Source of the DNA: Demequina sp. NBRC 110057
GTDB lineage: Bacteria; Actinomycetota; Actinomycetes; Actinomycetales; Demequinaceae
NCBI RefSeq assembly: GCF_002090175.1
Contig: NZ_BBRN01000003.1
Location: 124,001 to 188,000 of the forward strand
Length of the DNA: 64,000 nt
Direction of reading: 5' to 3'
The notes beneath the pieces are model-generated. The model searched no databases, had not been told where the DNA came from, and was given only the letters and a program-made list of their open reading frames with translations. A program made the position numbers and the translations under genes. Shown one piece after another: positions 18,834 to 28,644 of this stretch (the first letter of the stretch is position 1; every line of letters starts with the position of its first letter).

Positions 18834-19067
18834 TTAGCGGGGAGGGGGAATCATCCTGGTGCGGTCGCCGCCGTCGCGCTGGCGGGCGGGGACGTCCATC
18901 TGCTCGCACCATGCGTGCCAGACGTCACGCGGCGCCGCGCCCGTCTCGAGGGCCTCGGCAACGGTCAGCGACGAGAACCTGTCGAGCGCGAGATCGCGCG
19001 CGAGGCTGCGGGCGTAGGCGGCGCCGAACACGTCGTCGGCGAGCGCCCAGAATTCGCTCAGGCGCAC
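18834..19067 (-). CDS. DUF3046 protein, small conserved actinobacterial protein
   Basis: 77 aa, beginning MRLSEFWALADDVFG with the family features YARSLARDLAL and PRDVWHAWCE. The family is found in actinobacteria next to recA; its function is unknown. It starts right after the stop of the ClgR-like gene with no gap, so the two are likely co-translated. The C-terminal 15 residues are basic and proline-rich. Confidence 0.85.
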   Translation of the reverse strand: MRLSEFWALADDVFGAAYARSLARDLALDRFSSLTVAEALETGAAPRDVWHAWCEQMDVPARQRDGGDRTRMIPPPR

Positions 19068-19379
19068 TTAGCGGGAGCGCAGCTCGCCGAGGAGCTCCGG
19101 CACGGTGTCGGGGATCGACGGCATGACCGCGACACCCTCGAGGGCCTCGGCGGTCTCGAAACGGTCGGACACCTCGCGCAGGATCGCGGACATCGGCACG
19201 TCGAGGGCCTCGCAGATAGACGCGAGAAGCTCGGACGAGGCCTCCTTCTGGCCGCGCTCGACCTCCGACAGGTAGCCGAGGGACACCCGGGCACCCGACG
19301 AGATGTCACGCAGCGTCTTGCCCTGGGTCAGGCGAGCGTCGCGGAGCACATCTCCGATCTCGGTGCGCAGCACGGGCAT
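19068..19379 (-). CDS. clgR: ClgR-like XRE-family transcriptional regulator
   Basis: 103 aa. A helix-turn-helix of the Cro/C1 type fills residues 5-65 ([20 protein letters not shown]...[12 protein letters not shown]), with a short acidic C-terminus. The [20 protein letters not shown] stretch is characteristic of ClgR, which activates clp protease and stress genes in actinobacteria. The ATG at 19379 has a GAGGAGGGG ribosome site. Placement between cinA/pgsA and recA matches the mycobacterial locus. Confidence 0.88.
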   Translation of the reverse strand: MPVLRTEIGDVLRDARLTQGKTLRDISSGARVSLGYLSEVERGQKEASSELLASICEALDVPMSAILREVSDRFETAEALEGVAVMPSIPDTVPELLGELRSR

Positions 19380-19461
19380 GCGTCCCCTCCTCGTGGTCGT
19401 GGTGGCGATGACTGGTGTGGTCACGCCGGTTCAACGCAGACTACCCCAGTTGTGTTCCCCG

Positions 19462-19956
19462 TTACCAGGACCCCTGGTGCGAGGGATCCTCGAGGACCTG
19501 CAGCGCCATGGCGAGGGCGGCATCGACGGCGCCGGCACGCACCTGCGCGCGGTCGCCCGCGAGTCGCACCGTCCTGGTGGCCTCGCCGCCGGGCCACACC
19601 ACCGCCACGCAGACCGTTCCCGGCTCCTTGCCACCATGGGCCTCGGGGCCTGCGACTCCCGTGGTGGCGATGCCGAGGCTGGCGCCGAGCCGCTCGCGGA
19701 CGCCGCGAGCCATCGCCAGGGCGACGGTCTCGCTCACCGGACCGGGGTCGTCGAGTGGGCCCTGAGGAACGCCGAGCAGGTCGTGCTTGACGTCCACCTG
19801 GTAGGCGACCACCCCGCCGCGGACCACCGCGGAGGCCCCTGGCACATCCACGAGGGCGGCGCACAGCGCGCCGCCGGTGAGCGACTCGCCGCACGCGAGG
19901 GTCGCGCCGCGCCCGACCGCGGCGGAGACGACGAGGGCGGGGTTAGTGCCTGGCAT
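19462..19956 (-). CDS. CinA C-terminal-domain nicotinamide-nucleotide amidohydrolase
   Basis: 164 aa, a stand-alone CinA C-terminal (PncC) domain. Characteristic motifs are ACGESLTGG near the start, then VVAYQVDVKHDLLGV and TTGVAGPEAHGGKEPGTV. The family deamidates nicotinamide mononucleotide to nicotinic acid mononucleotide in NAD recycling. The start overlaps the end of pgsA; ATG 19956 is used, with GTG 19968 as an alternative. Order pgsA-cinA-clgR is common in actinobacteria. Confidence 0.88.
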   Translation of the reverse strand: MPGTNPALVVSAAVGRGATLACGESLTGGALCAALVDVPGASAVVRGGVVAYQVDVKHDLLGVPQGPLDDPGPVSETVALAMARGVRERLGASLGIATTGVAGPEAHGGKEPGTVCVAVVWPGGEATRTVRLAGDRAQVRAGAVDAALAMALQVLEDPSHQGSW

Positions 19957-20512
19957 CGGACGCCGCACGGTGATCGCGCACCGCGGCGGCGATGGTGCGC
20001 GCGTAGTCGATGCCGGTGACGACGGCCACGATCGCGGCGGCCACCAGGACCCACCAGGCGATGGCGTCGACCCAGCCGGGGGCGCCGGGGATGAGGAACA
20101 GCGTCAGCGACAGCAGCTGCAGTGCGGTCTTGATCTTGCCGCCGCGCGACGCGGGGATCACCACGTCCGAGGCGACCGCGAGGCGACCGAGGGTCACGCC
20201 GATCTCTCGCACCAGCAGGATCGCGAGCGGCCACCACGGGATGTCGTCGACCACCACGAGGCACGCGAGCACGCCCAGCACGAGGGCCTTGTCGGCGATG
20301 GGGTCCGCGAGCTTTCCGAACGCCGAGACCACCTCCCACCGGCGCGCGAGGTAGCCGTCGAGCCAATCCGTCGCCGCGGCGAAGACGACGAGCACGAGCG
20401 CCCACCATCGCGCGGGGCCCTCGGCGCCATCGTCGACGGCCAAGAGGACCACGACGATCGGCACCGCGATGAGTCGCACCGCGGTGAGCGCATTGGGCAG
20501 GCTGGCTGTCAC
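19943..20512 (-). CDS. pgsA: CDP-alcohol phosphatidyltransferase (phosphatidylglycerophosphate synthase)
   Basis: 189 aa membrane enzyme with several hydrophobic helices. The CDP-alcohol signature D-x2-D-G-x2-A-R-x8-G-x3-D-x3-D is complete (DWLDGYLARRWEVVSAFG, then KLADPIAD). It makes phosphatidylglycerophosphate from CDP-diacylglycerol and glycerol-3-phosphate. The GTG at 20512 (MTASLPNALT) matches the family N-terminus. It is divergent from the CapA-like gene. Other CDP-alcohol substrates cannot be excluded by sequence. Confidence 0.9.
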   Translation of the reverse strand: MTASLPNALTAVRLIAVPIVVVLLAVDDGAEGPARWWALVLVVFAAATDWLDGYLARRWEVVSAFGKLADPIADKALVLGVLACLVVVDDIPWWPLAILLVREIGVTLGRLAVASDVVIPASRGGKIKTALQLLSLTLFLIPGAPGWVDAIAWWVLVAAAIVAVVTGIDYARTIAAAVRDHRAASDARH

Positions 20513-20570
20513 GCGTTCACCATAGCCGCCGACCGGCCCCGTGACTGTCACGCCTCCCGCGACGGCCATA

Positions 20571-21956
20571 ATGGCGCGCATGCGTTTCGCTGCTTCCGAC
20601 CGACCCGCGCGGACGCGGCTCACCCTCACCACCGTGACCGCCGCCGTGGTAGGAATCGGGGCGGGCATGGCCATGGCCGCGGCATCGGGCACCACCGACG
20701 CCGGCGTGTCCGCCTCGCCCTCCGCCGCCGCCTCCCCCTCGGCCTCCGCGCCGGCCGCTACGCCGTCCCCGAGCCCCACCGCATCGTCCGCCGCGCCGAG
20801 CCCCTCCCCCGAGCCCACTGTCGAGTTCACCCTCGTCGCCGGCGGCGACGTGCTCCCCCACGCACCCGTGGTGCGGTCGGCGACCACGGCATCGGGCATC
20901 GACTTTGCGCCCCTCATGGAGGGAATCGCCGACTGGACCGAGGGCGCCGACCTTGCCTTGTGCCACATGGAGACTCCCGTCTCCCCGACCGGCGTCGCGT
21001 CGGGCTACCCCGTCTTCGCGGCCCCCGTGGAGCTGGTGCCCTCGCTCGCCGCGGTGGGCTTCGACGGCTGCTCGACGGCGTCCAATCACTCGGTCGACAA
21101 GGGCTTCGCGGGGATCGAGGCCACTCACGACGCCTTCGAGGAGGCGGGGCTCGGGTTCGCCGGCACCGCGGTGTCGCAAGACGAGGCGGCGGTCACCCAG
21201 TTCTACGAGGTGACCGAGGCGGGGCGCACCATCACCGTCGCCAATGTGTCCTACACCTACGGCCTCAACGGCCTGCCCAAGCCAGAGGGCAAGCCGTGGT
21301 CGGTTAACACGTTCGATGCTGACGCCGCCGACGCGGGCCCCATCGTCGAGGCGGCCGCGACCGCTCGCGAGCAGGGGGCCGATGTGGTGCTCGCCTCCGT
21401 CCACTGCTGCGTCGAGTACACGACCGAGCCGACGGCGGCGCAACGCAGCATCGCCCAGCAGGTCGCCGACTCCGGCGAGGTTGACCTCTACATCGGCCAC
21501 CACGCCCACGTCCCCGAGCCCCTGGAGCTGCTCGAGGGAGGCCCCGACGGGAGCGGCATGTGGACTGCCTTCGGGCTGGGCAACTTCCTGTCGAACCAGG
21601 GCACCCAATGCTGCGTCGCGGACACCAACTCCGGCGTCCTGCTCGCGGCCACAATCGCCGTCGATCCGGACGGCGGCGTCGCCGTGGACGCCGGCTGGAC
21701 AGGCATTACCGTCGACCGCCTCGACGGTCACCGCATGCACGTGCTGGGAGACATCCTCGACGACGGCGCCGGCACCCTCACCGCAGCGGAGGCCAAGGCC
21801 AGGCACGCGCGGGTTGGCGCCGCCGTCGGCGACGCCGCGAGAGAGCTGGACGCTCCCCCGGAGGCGTTGGCCGACTCCGTCACGGCGTTGCCGCGTACGG
21901 CCGATGCGGTGGCCGAGGCAACATCGGCCGACGCGACGGCGTCGTCCCGGCAGTAG
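20571..21956 (+). CDS. Secreted CapA-family protein (metallophosphoesterase-like)
   Basis: About 461 aa. A hydrophobic signal segment (about residues 17-38) and a Ser/Pro/Ala-rich linker (about 40-82) precede a CapA domain starting VAGGDVLPHAPV. Later family features are CHMETPVS, STASNHSVDKG and LYIGHHAHVPEP. The CapA fold is calcineurin-like and is linked to poly-gamma-glutamate capsule export in Bacillus, but many actinobacterial members stand alone, as here, with no capB/capC nearby. The C-terminus is Ala/Asp-rich. ATG 20571 is the likely start, 20580 an alternative. It is convergent with the c-di-GMP gene, 3 bases away. Confidence 0.78.
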   Translation: MARMRFAASDRPARTRLTLTTVTAAVVGIGAGMAMAAASGTTDAGVSASPSAAASPSASAPAATPSPSPTASSAAPSPSPEPTVEFTLVAGGDVLPHAPVVRSATTASGIDFAPLMEGIADWTEGADLALCHMETPVSPTGVASGYPVFAAPVELVPSLAAVGFDGCSTASNHSVDKGFAGIEATHDAFEEAGLGFAGTAVSQDEAAVTQFYEVTEAGRTITVANVSYTYGLNGLPKPEGKPWSVNTFDADAADAGPIVEAAATAREQGADVVLASVHCCVEYTTEPTAAQRSIAQQVADSGEVDLYIGHHAHVPEPLELLEGGPDGSGMWTAFGLGNFLSNQGTQCCVADTNSGVLLAATIAVDPDGGVAVDAGWTGITVDRLDGHRMHVLGDILDDGAGTLTAAEAKARHARVGAAVGDAARELDAPPEALADSVTALPRTADAVAEATSADATASSRQ

Positions 21957-21959
21957 CCG

Positions 21960-24233
21960 TCAGGCTTCGGCGGCGCCGAAGTCGAGCGGTGTGGACGCGT
22001 CGTAGGGGCGCGGGTCGATGAGGCTCGACACCACGGGCGAGCCGTGGTCGATGACCGCCTGCGCGGGCTGCGCGACGCCGAACAGCCACCCCTGGCCGTA
22101 CCGCCAGCCACACTGTGCCAGGAACTCTGCCTGCGCCTCGGTCTCGATGCCCTCCGCGATGGTGGCGAGGCCCAGCTCGCGGGCAAGCGCTCCCAGCGCG
22201 CGCGAGACGCGCGCACCGGCGGGGTCCTCGGGGATGCCGGCGACGAAGGACATGTCGAGCTTCACGCCCGACACGGGCAGGTCGCGCAGGTAACTCAGCG
22301 GGGACACCCCGGTGCCGAAGTCGTCGAGCAGGATCGGCACGCCGGCGTTACGCAGCTCGGTGAGCTCGTGCCTGATCCGCGTGTTGGGGGCGACGAGGGA
22401 CGCCTCGGTGAGTTCGACCACGAGGCGCTGCGGGCTGAGGTGGTGACGGCCGATGGCCGACAGCACCCTGTCCGCGAACTCGGAGTCGCCCAGTTGGTCC
22501 GCCGACACGTTGAGGGACACCCACGTGTGCTGGCTTGGCCCCTCTGCGAGGAACGTGGCTGCCTGGTCCACGAGCGCGGCGCCGAGCCGCGTCGAGAGGT
22601 GACGGTCGTCGAGGTGCGGCAGGAACGCGCCGGGAAGCAGCATGCCGCGCGTGGGGTGCTGCCACCTCACGAGGGCCTCGTACCCCACCACCGTGCGCGT
22701 CGCGAGCTCGAGAATCGGCTGGTAGTGCAGGACAAGCTCGCCGCGCTCGATCCCCTCCGCGAGCTCGGAGATGATCGCCGACGACGTGTCGGAGGCCGTG
22801 TGCATCGTCGCGTCGAACACCTCGGTGCGGGACTTGCCGTTCTGCTTGGCGCGGTACATCGCCGCATCGGCCGCGCTGAGCAACGTGGCGGCGCCGCCCG
22901 AGACGGTGTCGTCGTCCGCCAGGGCGATGCCGATCGAGGCGTGAAGCGTGAGCTGGTGACGCTTGACCGGCAGGGGGCGCTTCAGCCCGTCGTGGATGTC
23001 CGAGGCGATCGAGTACATCGTCTTCGAGACATCGGCGTCCTGGACGACGATCACGAACTCGTCGCCGCCGATGCGCGCCACGGTCCCGTGCGCACCCGTC
23101 GCCGCCCGCAGGATCCCCGCCACGTGCGCCAGGGCGCTGTCGCCCGTCGCGTGTCCGAAGCGGTCGTTGAGCGCCTTGAAGCCGTCGAGGTCGACGGCCA
23201 TGGCGCCCACCCTCATGCCGGGGTCTGGCTGGTCGAGCACGTCCTGCAGGACCTCGTGGAGCAGCGTGCGGTTGGCGAGCCCCGTCAGCGGGTCGTGCAT
23301 CGCGCGGTGCGCCATGAGCTCCGTGTGCATGCGGTCGTCGGTGGAGTCGCGCACCTGGACCACGTAGTGGTCGGGGGCCCCTCCCGCGTAGCGCACGAGC
23401 CCGACGTCGAGCACCGCCCACACCACGTTGCCGTCGGCGCGCACGTAGCGCTTCTCGACGCTGAAGCGGTTCTGGTGGCCCTCGTACAGGCGCTGCAGCT
23501 GGTCGGCCTCAGCGCGCAGGTCCTGCGGGTGGCTCAGCGCGCTGAACGGCGTTCCCCGCAGGGAAGCGACGGTGGCGCCCATCATTTCGGCGAAGGCGCG
23601 GTTGACCTCCATGAGGCGCCATTCGAGGTCGACGAGGGCCATCCCGACCGGCGCGTTCTCCATCGCCTTGCGGAACTGCGCGTCCGAGCGGCTGATCGCC
23701 TCGGCCGCCTCTCGCAGGCCTGACGTGTCCATGATGGTCACCACCGTGACCGGGCCGTCATCGAGCCCCTCGGGCACCAGCCGCGACCTCACCTGCACCC
23801 ATCGGATGTCGTCCGCCCCGCGGCGGCCGGGGACGCCCACGATGCGCGGCGCGGGGTCGTTGGTGCCGATGCCGAAAGCCTGGCGCAGCAGGATGGGGCG
23901 AACCCTGTCGTCGACCGCCTTGAGGTTCAGGCGCGACAGGGGCCTTCCCACCGCATCGGCCCTCGACACGCCGAGCACCGACGCGGCGACGTCCGACAGG
24001 AGGGCGATCTCGTCGCTCTGCGTGACGATGAGGATGCCGTCGCGGGTGGAGGACATCACGGCCTCGAAGCGCCGCTCGAGGCGACGCTCGCGCGCCACCA
24101 CCTGGTCCCGCGCCTCGCGGGCGCGCTGAGAGCGCCAGAAGAAGAACAACGCCAGGGCGGCCAGCACCAGCACCAAGATCGTGACCGATACGGCCACCGC
24201 CGGCTGCTGGAACAGCTCTACGAGTCCTCCCAC
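21960..24233 (-). CDS. PAS-GGDEF-EAL cyclic-di-GMP signalling protein
   Basis: 757 aa, inner-membrane. One membrane segment (about residues 13-33) precedes two PAS domains (about 50-165 and 175-290), a GGDEF domain with intact GGDEF at 389-393, and an EAL domain. The cyclase RxxD inhibitory site is missing. The EAL domain keeps EALVRW, NVSADQL, ELTEAS, the DDFGTG loop and the late AEGIETE glutamate, so both synthesis and breakdown look possible. Its start overlaps the ftsK stop by 16 bases, implying translation coupled to the chromosome-segregation motor. Signal and output are unknown. Confidence 0.92.
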   Translation of the reverse strand: MGGLVELFQQPAVAVSVTILVLVLAALALFFFWRSQRAREARDQVVARERRLERRFEAVMSSTRDGILIVTQSDEIALLSDVAASVLGVSRADAVGRPLSRLNLKAVDDRVRPILLRQAFGIGTNDPAPRIVGVPGRRGADDIRWVQVRSRLVPEGLDDGPVTVVTIMDTSGLREAAEAISRSDAQFRKAMENAPVGMALVDLEWRLMEVNRAFAEMMGATVASLRGTPFSALSHPQDLRAEADQLQRLYEGHQNRFSVEKRYVRADGNVVWAVLDVGLVRYAGGAPDHYVVQVRDSTDDRMHTELMAHRAMHDPLTGLANRTLLHEVLQDVLDQPDPGMRVGAMAVDLDGFKALNDRFGHATGDSALAHVAGILRAATGAHGTVARIGGDEFVIVVQDADVSKTMYSIASDIHDGLKRPLPVKRHQLTLHASIGIALADDDTVSGGAATLLSAADAAMYRAKQNGKSRTEVFDATMHTASDTSSAIISELAEGIERGELVLHYQPILELATRTVVGYEALVRWQHPTRGMLLPGAFLPHLDDRHLSTRLGAALVDQAATFLAEGPSQHTWVSLNVSADQLGDSEFADRVLSAIGRHHLSPQRLVVELTEASLVAPNTRIRHELTELRNAGVPILLDDFGTGVSPLSYLRDLPVSGVKLDMSFVAGIPEDPAGARVSRALGALARELGLATIAEGIETEAQAEFLAQCGWRYGQGWLFGVAQPAQAVIDHGSPVVSSLIDPRPYDASTPLDFGAAEA

Positions 24234-26887
24234 GGTGCGTCCTCAGCCTCCTCGTCGATGCCCTGGTCCCCCGCAGGCGCGGGATTCTCACCACGAAGAA
24301 TAGCGAGAGTTCCAGCGAGATCGTCAGGACGCACCAGGACGTCGCGAGCCTTGGATCCCTGCGAGGGGCCCACGATCTCGCGGGTCTCGAGGAGGTCCAT
24401 GAGGCGGCCGGCCTTCGCGAAGCCCATCTTGAGCTTGCGCTGCAGCATCGAGGTGGAACCCAGCTGCGTCGTGATGACCAGCTCAGCCGCCGCGATGAGG
24501 TCGTCGAGGTCGTCGCCGATGTCCGCGTCCACGACGGCGCTCTGCGCCGCCTGGGTGACGTCGTCGCGGTACTCCGGGTCGGCCTGGCGCTTGGTGTGCT
24601 CCACGGCGGCGTGGATCTCCGTCTCCGAGACCCACGAGCCCTGCACGCGCATCGGCTTCGACTCGCCCATCGGCAGGAACAGGGCGTCACCCTGGCCGAT
24701 GAGCTTCTCCGCGCCGGGCATGTCGAGGACCACGCGGCTATCGGCAAGCGACGACGTCGCGAAGGCGAGGCGGCTGGGCACGTTGGCCTTGATGGTTCCG
24801 GTGATGATGTCGACCGAGGGCCGCTGCGTGGCCAGCACCAGGTGGATGCCGGCGGCACGGGCGAGCTGCGTGATGCGCTGGATGGACTCGTCGACGTCGC
24901 GCGGCGCGACCATCATGAGGTCGGCGAGCTCGTCGACGATCACCAGCAGGTACGGGTAGGTGGTGAGCACGCGGTTGGACCCCGGCAGCGGCTTGACCTT
25001 GCCGGAGCGCACTCCCTTGTTGAAGTCGTCCACGTGCTTGAAGCCGAACATCGCCAGGTCGTCATAGCGCATGTCCATCTCCTTCACCACCCACTCCAGG
25101 GCCTGCGCGGCCTTCTTGGGGTCGGTGATGATGGGCGTGATGAGGTGCGGGATGCCCTCGTAGATGGTGAGCTCGACGCGCTTGGGGTCGACCAGCACCA
25201 TGCGCACCTCGTCGGGCGTGGCGCGCATGAGGATCGACGTGATCATCGAGTTCACGAACGACGACTTACCGGCACCGGTCGCACCCGCCACCAACAGGTG
25301 AGGCATCTTGGCAAGGTTCGCGAGCACGTAGCCGCCCTCGACGTCCTTGCCGATGCCGATCGCCATGGGGTGGTCGTTCTTCTGCGCGGCCGCCGACCGC
25401 AGCACGTCGCCGAGCGCGACGGTCTCGCGGTCCACGTTCGGGATCTCGATGCCGATGGCCTTCTTGCCGGGGATCGGCGACAGGATGCGCACGTCCGGGC
25501 TCGCCACCGCGTAGGCGATGTTCTTCGACAGGTTGGTGATGCGCTCGACCTTCACGCCCTGGCCGAGCTCGACCTCGTAGCGCGTGACCGTCGGGCCGCG
25601 CGTGAAGCCGGTGACCGTGGCGTCCACCCCGAAGTCGTCGAGCACCGCGGTGAGCGCCTCGACCACGCGGTCGTTGGCGGCGGAGCGCGCCTTGTGCGGC
25701 GCGCCCTGCACGAGGGCGTCCATGCTGGGCAGCACGTAGGGGCGCGCGTTCTCGAGCTCGCCCTGCTCCCCCGCCGGCACGAGGCTCGTCATCATCGGAG
25801 CGGCGTGTTCCTGCGTGGCGACGTCGTCAGGATCGCGGCCGTCCGCATCGGCCTCGTCGTCGGCGTAGGGCGAGACGGGTCCTGTCGTGGTGGTGAGGAC
25901 CTCGGTGGCCTGCGTGGGCGCCGCGTGGTCGTCGCGGTACGCGGTGCCAGCGTCGGCCTCGTCGTCGTAGCCGTCGACGTCGTAGACGGCGGTCGGCGCG
26001 TCGGCGCGGGCGGCGCGGTCGACGGAGGTGTCGAAGGCGTGGTCGGCCTCGTAGGCGTCAAGGTCGGGCTCCACCACGTCGTCGGCGCGCCTGCCAGGCA
26101 GCAGGCTGCGACGCTTCTTGGGGGCCTTGGGCGCCTTGGGCTCGGGGCCGCGCGCGAGGGTCCGATGCTCGGGAAGGTCGAGCTCGTCGTCGTCGGCCTC
26201 GGCGTGGCCGCCGAAGCGCTCGCGCACCACGGCGACAAGCTCGCGGATCGGCATGCCGATGACCACGAGGATGCCCAGCAGCGTCAGCAGGATCAGCACA
26301 ATCACCGCGAGCGGCGTGGACAGCAGGTTGGCGAGGCCATTGCCGATGATCCAGCCGACGAACCCGCCGGCGTCGCGCATGGCCTCCCAGCCGCCCGACG
26401 GGCTCGGGGTGTCCTCGGCGATGGCGATGAGCCCCGTGATGGTGAGGACCAGGATGACCGCACCGAGCGTGAGCCGGTGGTTGGCCTGCTCCTCCTGGGG
26501 AGCGCGGAACAGCCGCACCGCCAGGGCCGTCAGGAGGATCGGCAGGAGGATGGCGACGATGCCGACAGCGCCTGCCACGAGGAAGTGAATGGCGGTGCCG
26601 GCCCAGCTGGGCATGCCGAACCATTCGCGCGCGGCGATGAGGATCGACGCGATGATGAGGAGGATGGCCTGGCCATCGCGGCGCACCTCGGGGCTCACCT
26701 CGCGGGCGCCGTGGCCAATCGAACGGACGCCGGAGCCGACGGCCCCCGACACGCCCCTGCCCAGCGCCGCGATGCCGCGCAGGATCGCGGGCGGCTGCTG
26801 GGGAGCGTTCTTGGCCGAGCCGCCCTTCGCGGGGGCGCGCTTGGCCGCGGGCTTACTGCCGGTGCTCGCAGGGCGTGAAGGTGCCAT
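24218..26887 (-). CDS. ftsK: DNA translocase FtsK/SpoIIIE
   Basis: 889 aa from ATG 26887. A basic N-terminus, then four membrane helices within about residues 55-210, then an acidic linker of roughly 200 residues. The motor domain has Walker A GATGAGKSS (about residue 534) and Walker B LLVIVDELADL. A C-terminal gamma winged helix (STSMLQRKLKMGFAKAGRLMD) should read KOPS-type sequences. It pumps DNA across the closing septum during chromosome segregation. In-frame starts exist a little upstream. The c-di-GMP gene overlaps its end. Confidence 0.95.
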   Translation of the reverse strand: MAPSRPASTGSKPAAKRAPAKGGSAKNAPQQPPAILRGIAALGRGVSGAVGSGVRSIGHGAREVSPEVRRDGQAILLIIASILIAAREWFGMPSWAGTAIHFLVAGAVGIVAILLPILLTALAVRLFRAPQEEQANHRLTLGAVILVLTITGLIAIAEDTPSPSGGWEAMRDAGGFVGWIIGNGLANLLSTPLAVIVLILLTLLGILVVIGMPIRELVAVVRERFGGHAEADDDELDLPEHRTLARGPEPKAPKAPKKRRSLLPGRRADDVVEPDLDAYEADHAFDTSVDRAARADAPTAVYDVDGYDDEADAGTAYRDDHAAPTQATEVLTTTTGPVSPYADDEADADGRDPDDVATQEHAAPMMTSLVPAGEQGELENARPYVLPSMDALVQGAPHKARSAANDRVVEALTAVLDDFGVDATVTGFTRGPTVTRYEVELGQGVKVERITNLSKNIAYAVASPDVRILSPIPGKKAIGIEIPNVDRETVALGDVLRSAAAQKNDHPMAIGIGKDVEGGYVLANLAKMPHLLVAGATGAGKSSFVNSMITSILMRATPDEVRMVLVDPKRVELTIYEGIPHLITPIITDPKKAAQALEWVVKEMDMRYDDLAMFGFKHVDDFNKGVRSGKVKPLPGSNRVLTTYPYLLVIVDELADLMMVAPRDVDESIQRITQLARAAGIHLVLATQRPSVDIITGTIKANVPSRLAFATSSLADSRVVLDMPGAEKLIGQGDALFLPMGESKPMRVQGSWVSETEIHAAVEHTKRQADPEYRDDVTQAAQSAVVDADIGDDLDDLIAAAELVITTQLGSTSMLQRKLKMGFAKAGRLMDLLETREIVGPSQGSKARDVLVRPDDLAGTLAILRGENPAPAGDQGIDEEAEDAPWEDS

Positions 26888-26953
26888 GGTCCCGGACCCT
26901 ACCGCCGCGGCGCCCGCGCGGGGCGTTGCCACCCCGCGCGTGGGCGCATCGGC

Positions 26954-28636
26954 TTAGGACTCGATGACGATCGGGATGATCATCGGGCGGCGACGGAGCT
27001 TGGTGCCCACGTAGCGGCCGAGCACACGCCTCATCACCTGCTGGAGCTGGTGGTTGTCGGCGGTGCCGGTGGCGGCCGCCTCCTCGAGAGCGTTCTTGAT
27101 CTTGGGCAGGATCGCGTCGAACACCGCGTCGTCCTCGGCGAGGCCGCGGGCGTGCACCTCGGGACCGGACACGACGGTGCCGTTCGACGAGTCGACCACC
27201 GCAAAGACGGACACGAAGCCCTCCTCGGAGAGGATCCGCCTGTCCTTCAGCTCGGTGTCCGTGATCTCGCCGACCGAGGACCCGTCGACGTACACGTTGT
27301 GCACCTCGACGGCCCCCACGACCCTGGCGACCCCGTCCTTGAGGTCGACCGCGACGCCGTTCTCGGCGAACATGACGTTCTTCTCCGGCACGCCGGTCTT
27401 CATCGCGAGCTTGCCGTTGGCAAGCAGGTGGCGCACCTCGCCGTGGATGGGCATCACGTTCTTGGGGCGCACGATGTTGTAGCAGTACAGCAACTCGCCG
27501 GCGCTCGCGTGGCCGGAGACGTGAACGCGCGCGCTGCCCTGGTGGACCACCGTGGCGCCCAGGCGCATGAGGCCGTTGATCACGCGGAACACGGCGTTCT
27601 CGTTGCCGGGGATGAGCGAGGAGGCGAGGACCACGAGGTCGCCGGGGCCCACGCGCAGCTTGTGGTCGAGGCTCGCGATGCGGCTGAGCGCCGCCATCGG
27701 CTCGCCCTGGGAGCCCGTGCACATGTACACGATCTTCTCCGGCGGCAGGTCGTCGGCCTTCTTGGCGTCGATGAGGATGTTCGCCGGCACCTTGAGGTAG
27801 CCGAGGTCGGCGGCGATGTTCATGTTGCGCACCATCGAGCGGCCCACGAAGGCCACGCGGCGGCCGTGCGCGTGGGCGGCGTTGATGACCTGCTGCACGC
27901 GGTGCACGTGGCTCGAGAAGCTGGCGACCACGATCCGGCCGGTGGCCTGCGCGAAGGTCTGGTCGAGCACCGGGGTGATCTCCACCTCGGACGCCGTGAA
28001 GCCGGGCGACTCGGCGTTTGTCGAGTCCGTCATGAACAGGTCGACGCCGCGCTCGCCGAGCTTGGCGAAGGCGCGCAGGTCGGTGATGCGGCCGTCGAGC
28101 GGAAGCTGGTCCATCTTGAAGTCACCGGTGCCGAGCACGGTGCCGGCCGAGGTGGTGATGAAGACCGCGAGCGCATCCGGGATCGAGTGGTTGACCGCGA
28201 CGAATTCGAGGCCGAACTTGCCGAGCTGCTCCTCCTGGCCCTCCTTGACCGCGAGGGTGTAGGGCTTGATGCGGTGCTCCTGCAGCTTCGCCTCGATGAA
28301 CGCGAGCGTCAGCTGCGAGCCGATGATCGGGATGTCCTGGCGCAGGCGCAGGAGGTACGGCACGGCGCCGATGTGGTCCTCGTGACCGTGCGTGAGGACG
28401 ATCGCCTCGATGTCGTCGACGCGGTCCTCGATGTAGGCGAAGTCCGGCAGGATCAGGTCGACGCCGGGCTGGTGGTCCTCGGGGAACAGCACGCCGCAGT
28501 CGACGATGAGCAGGCGGCCGTCGATCTCGAAGACCGTCATGTTGCGGCCCACCTCGCCGAGGCCGCCCAGCGGCACGATGCGCAGGGTGCCGGGCTCGAG
28601 AGCGGGGGGCTCGTTCAGCTCGGGGTGGAAGGTCAC
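26954..28636 (-). CDS. rnj: Ribonuclease J
   Basis: 560 aa metallo-beta-lactamase/beta-CASP ribonuclease. Zinc site HGHEDH at residues 83-88; later CTGSQGEP and the beta-CASP HVSGHAS motif. It has 5'-3' exo- and endonuclease activity in rRNA maturation and mRNA decay. It follows dapA by 8 bases, the same dapA-rnj-ftsK order seen in mycobacteria. Together with RNase Y and PNPase, three RNA-decay enzymes lie in this window. Confidence 0.96.
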   Translation of the reverse strand: MTFHPELNEPPALEPGTLRIVPLGGLGEVGRNMTVFEIDGRLLIVDCGVLFPEDHQPGVDLILPDFAYIEDRVDDIEAIVLTHGHEDHIGAVPYLLRLRQDIPIIGSQLTLAFIEAKLQEHRIKPYTLAVKEGQEEQLGKFGLEFVAVNHSIPDALAVFITTSAGTVLGTGDFKMDQLPLDGRITDLRAFAKLGERGVDLFMTDSTNAESPGFTASEVEITPVLDQTFAQATGRIVVASFSSHVHRVQQVINAAHAHGRRVAFVGRSMVRNMNIAADLGYLKVPANILIDAKKADDLPPEKIVYMCTGSQGEPMAALSRIASLDHKLRVGPGDLVVLASSLIPGNENAVFRVINGLMRLGATVVHQGSARVHVSGHASAGELLYCYNIVRPKNVMPIHGEVRHLLANGKLAMKTGVPEKNVMFAENGVAVDLKDGVARVVGAVEVHNVYVDGSSVGEITDTELKDRRILSEEGFVSVFAVVDSSNGTVVSGPEVHARGLAEDDAVFDAILPKIKNALEEAAATGTADNHQLQQVMRRVLGRYVGTKLRRRPMIIPIVIES

Positions 28637-28644
28637 GTCACTCC

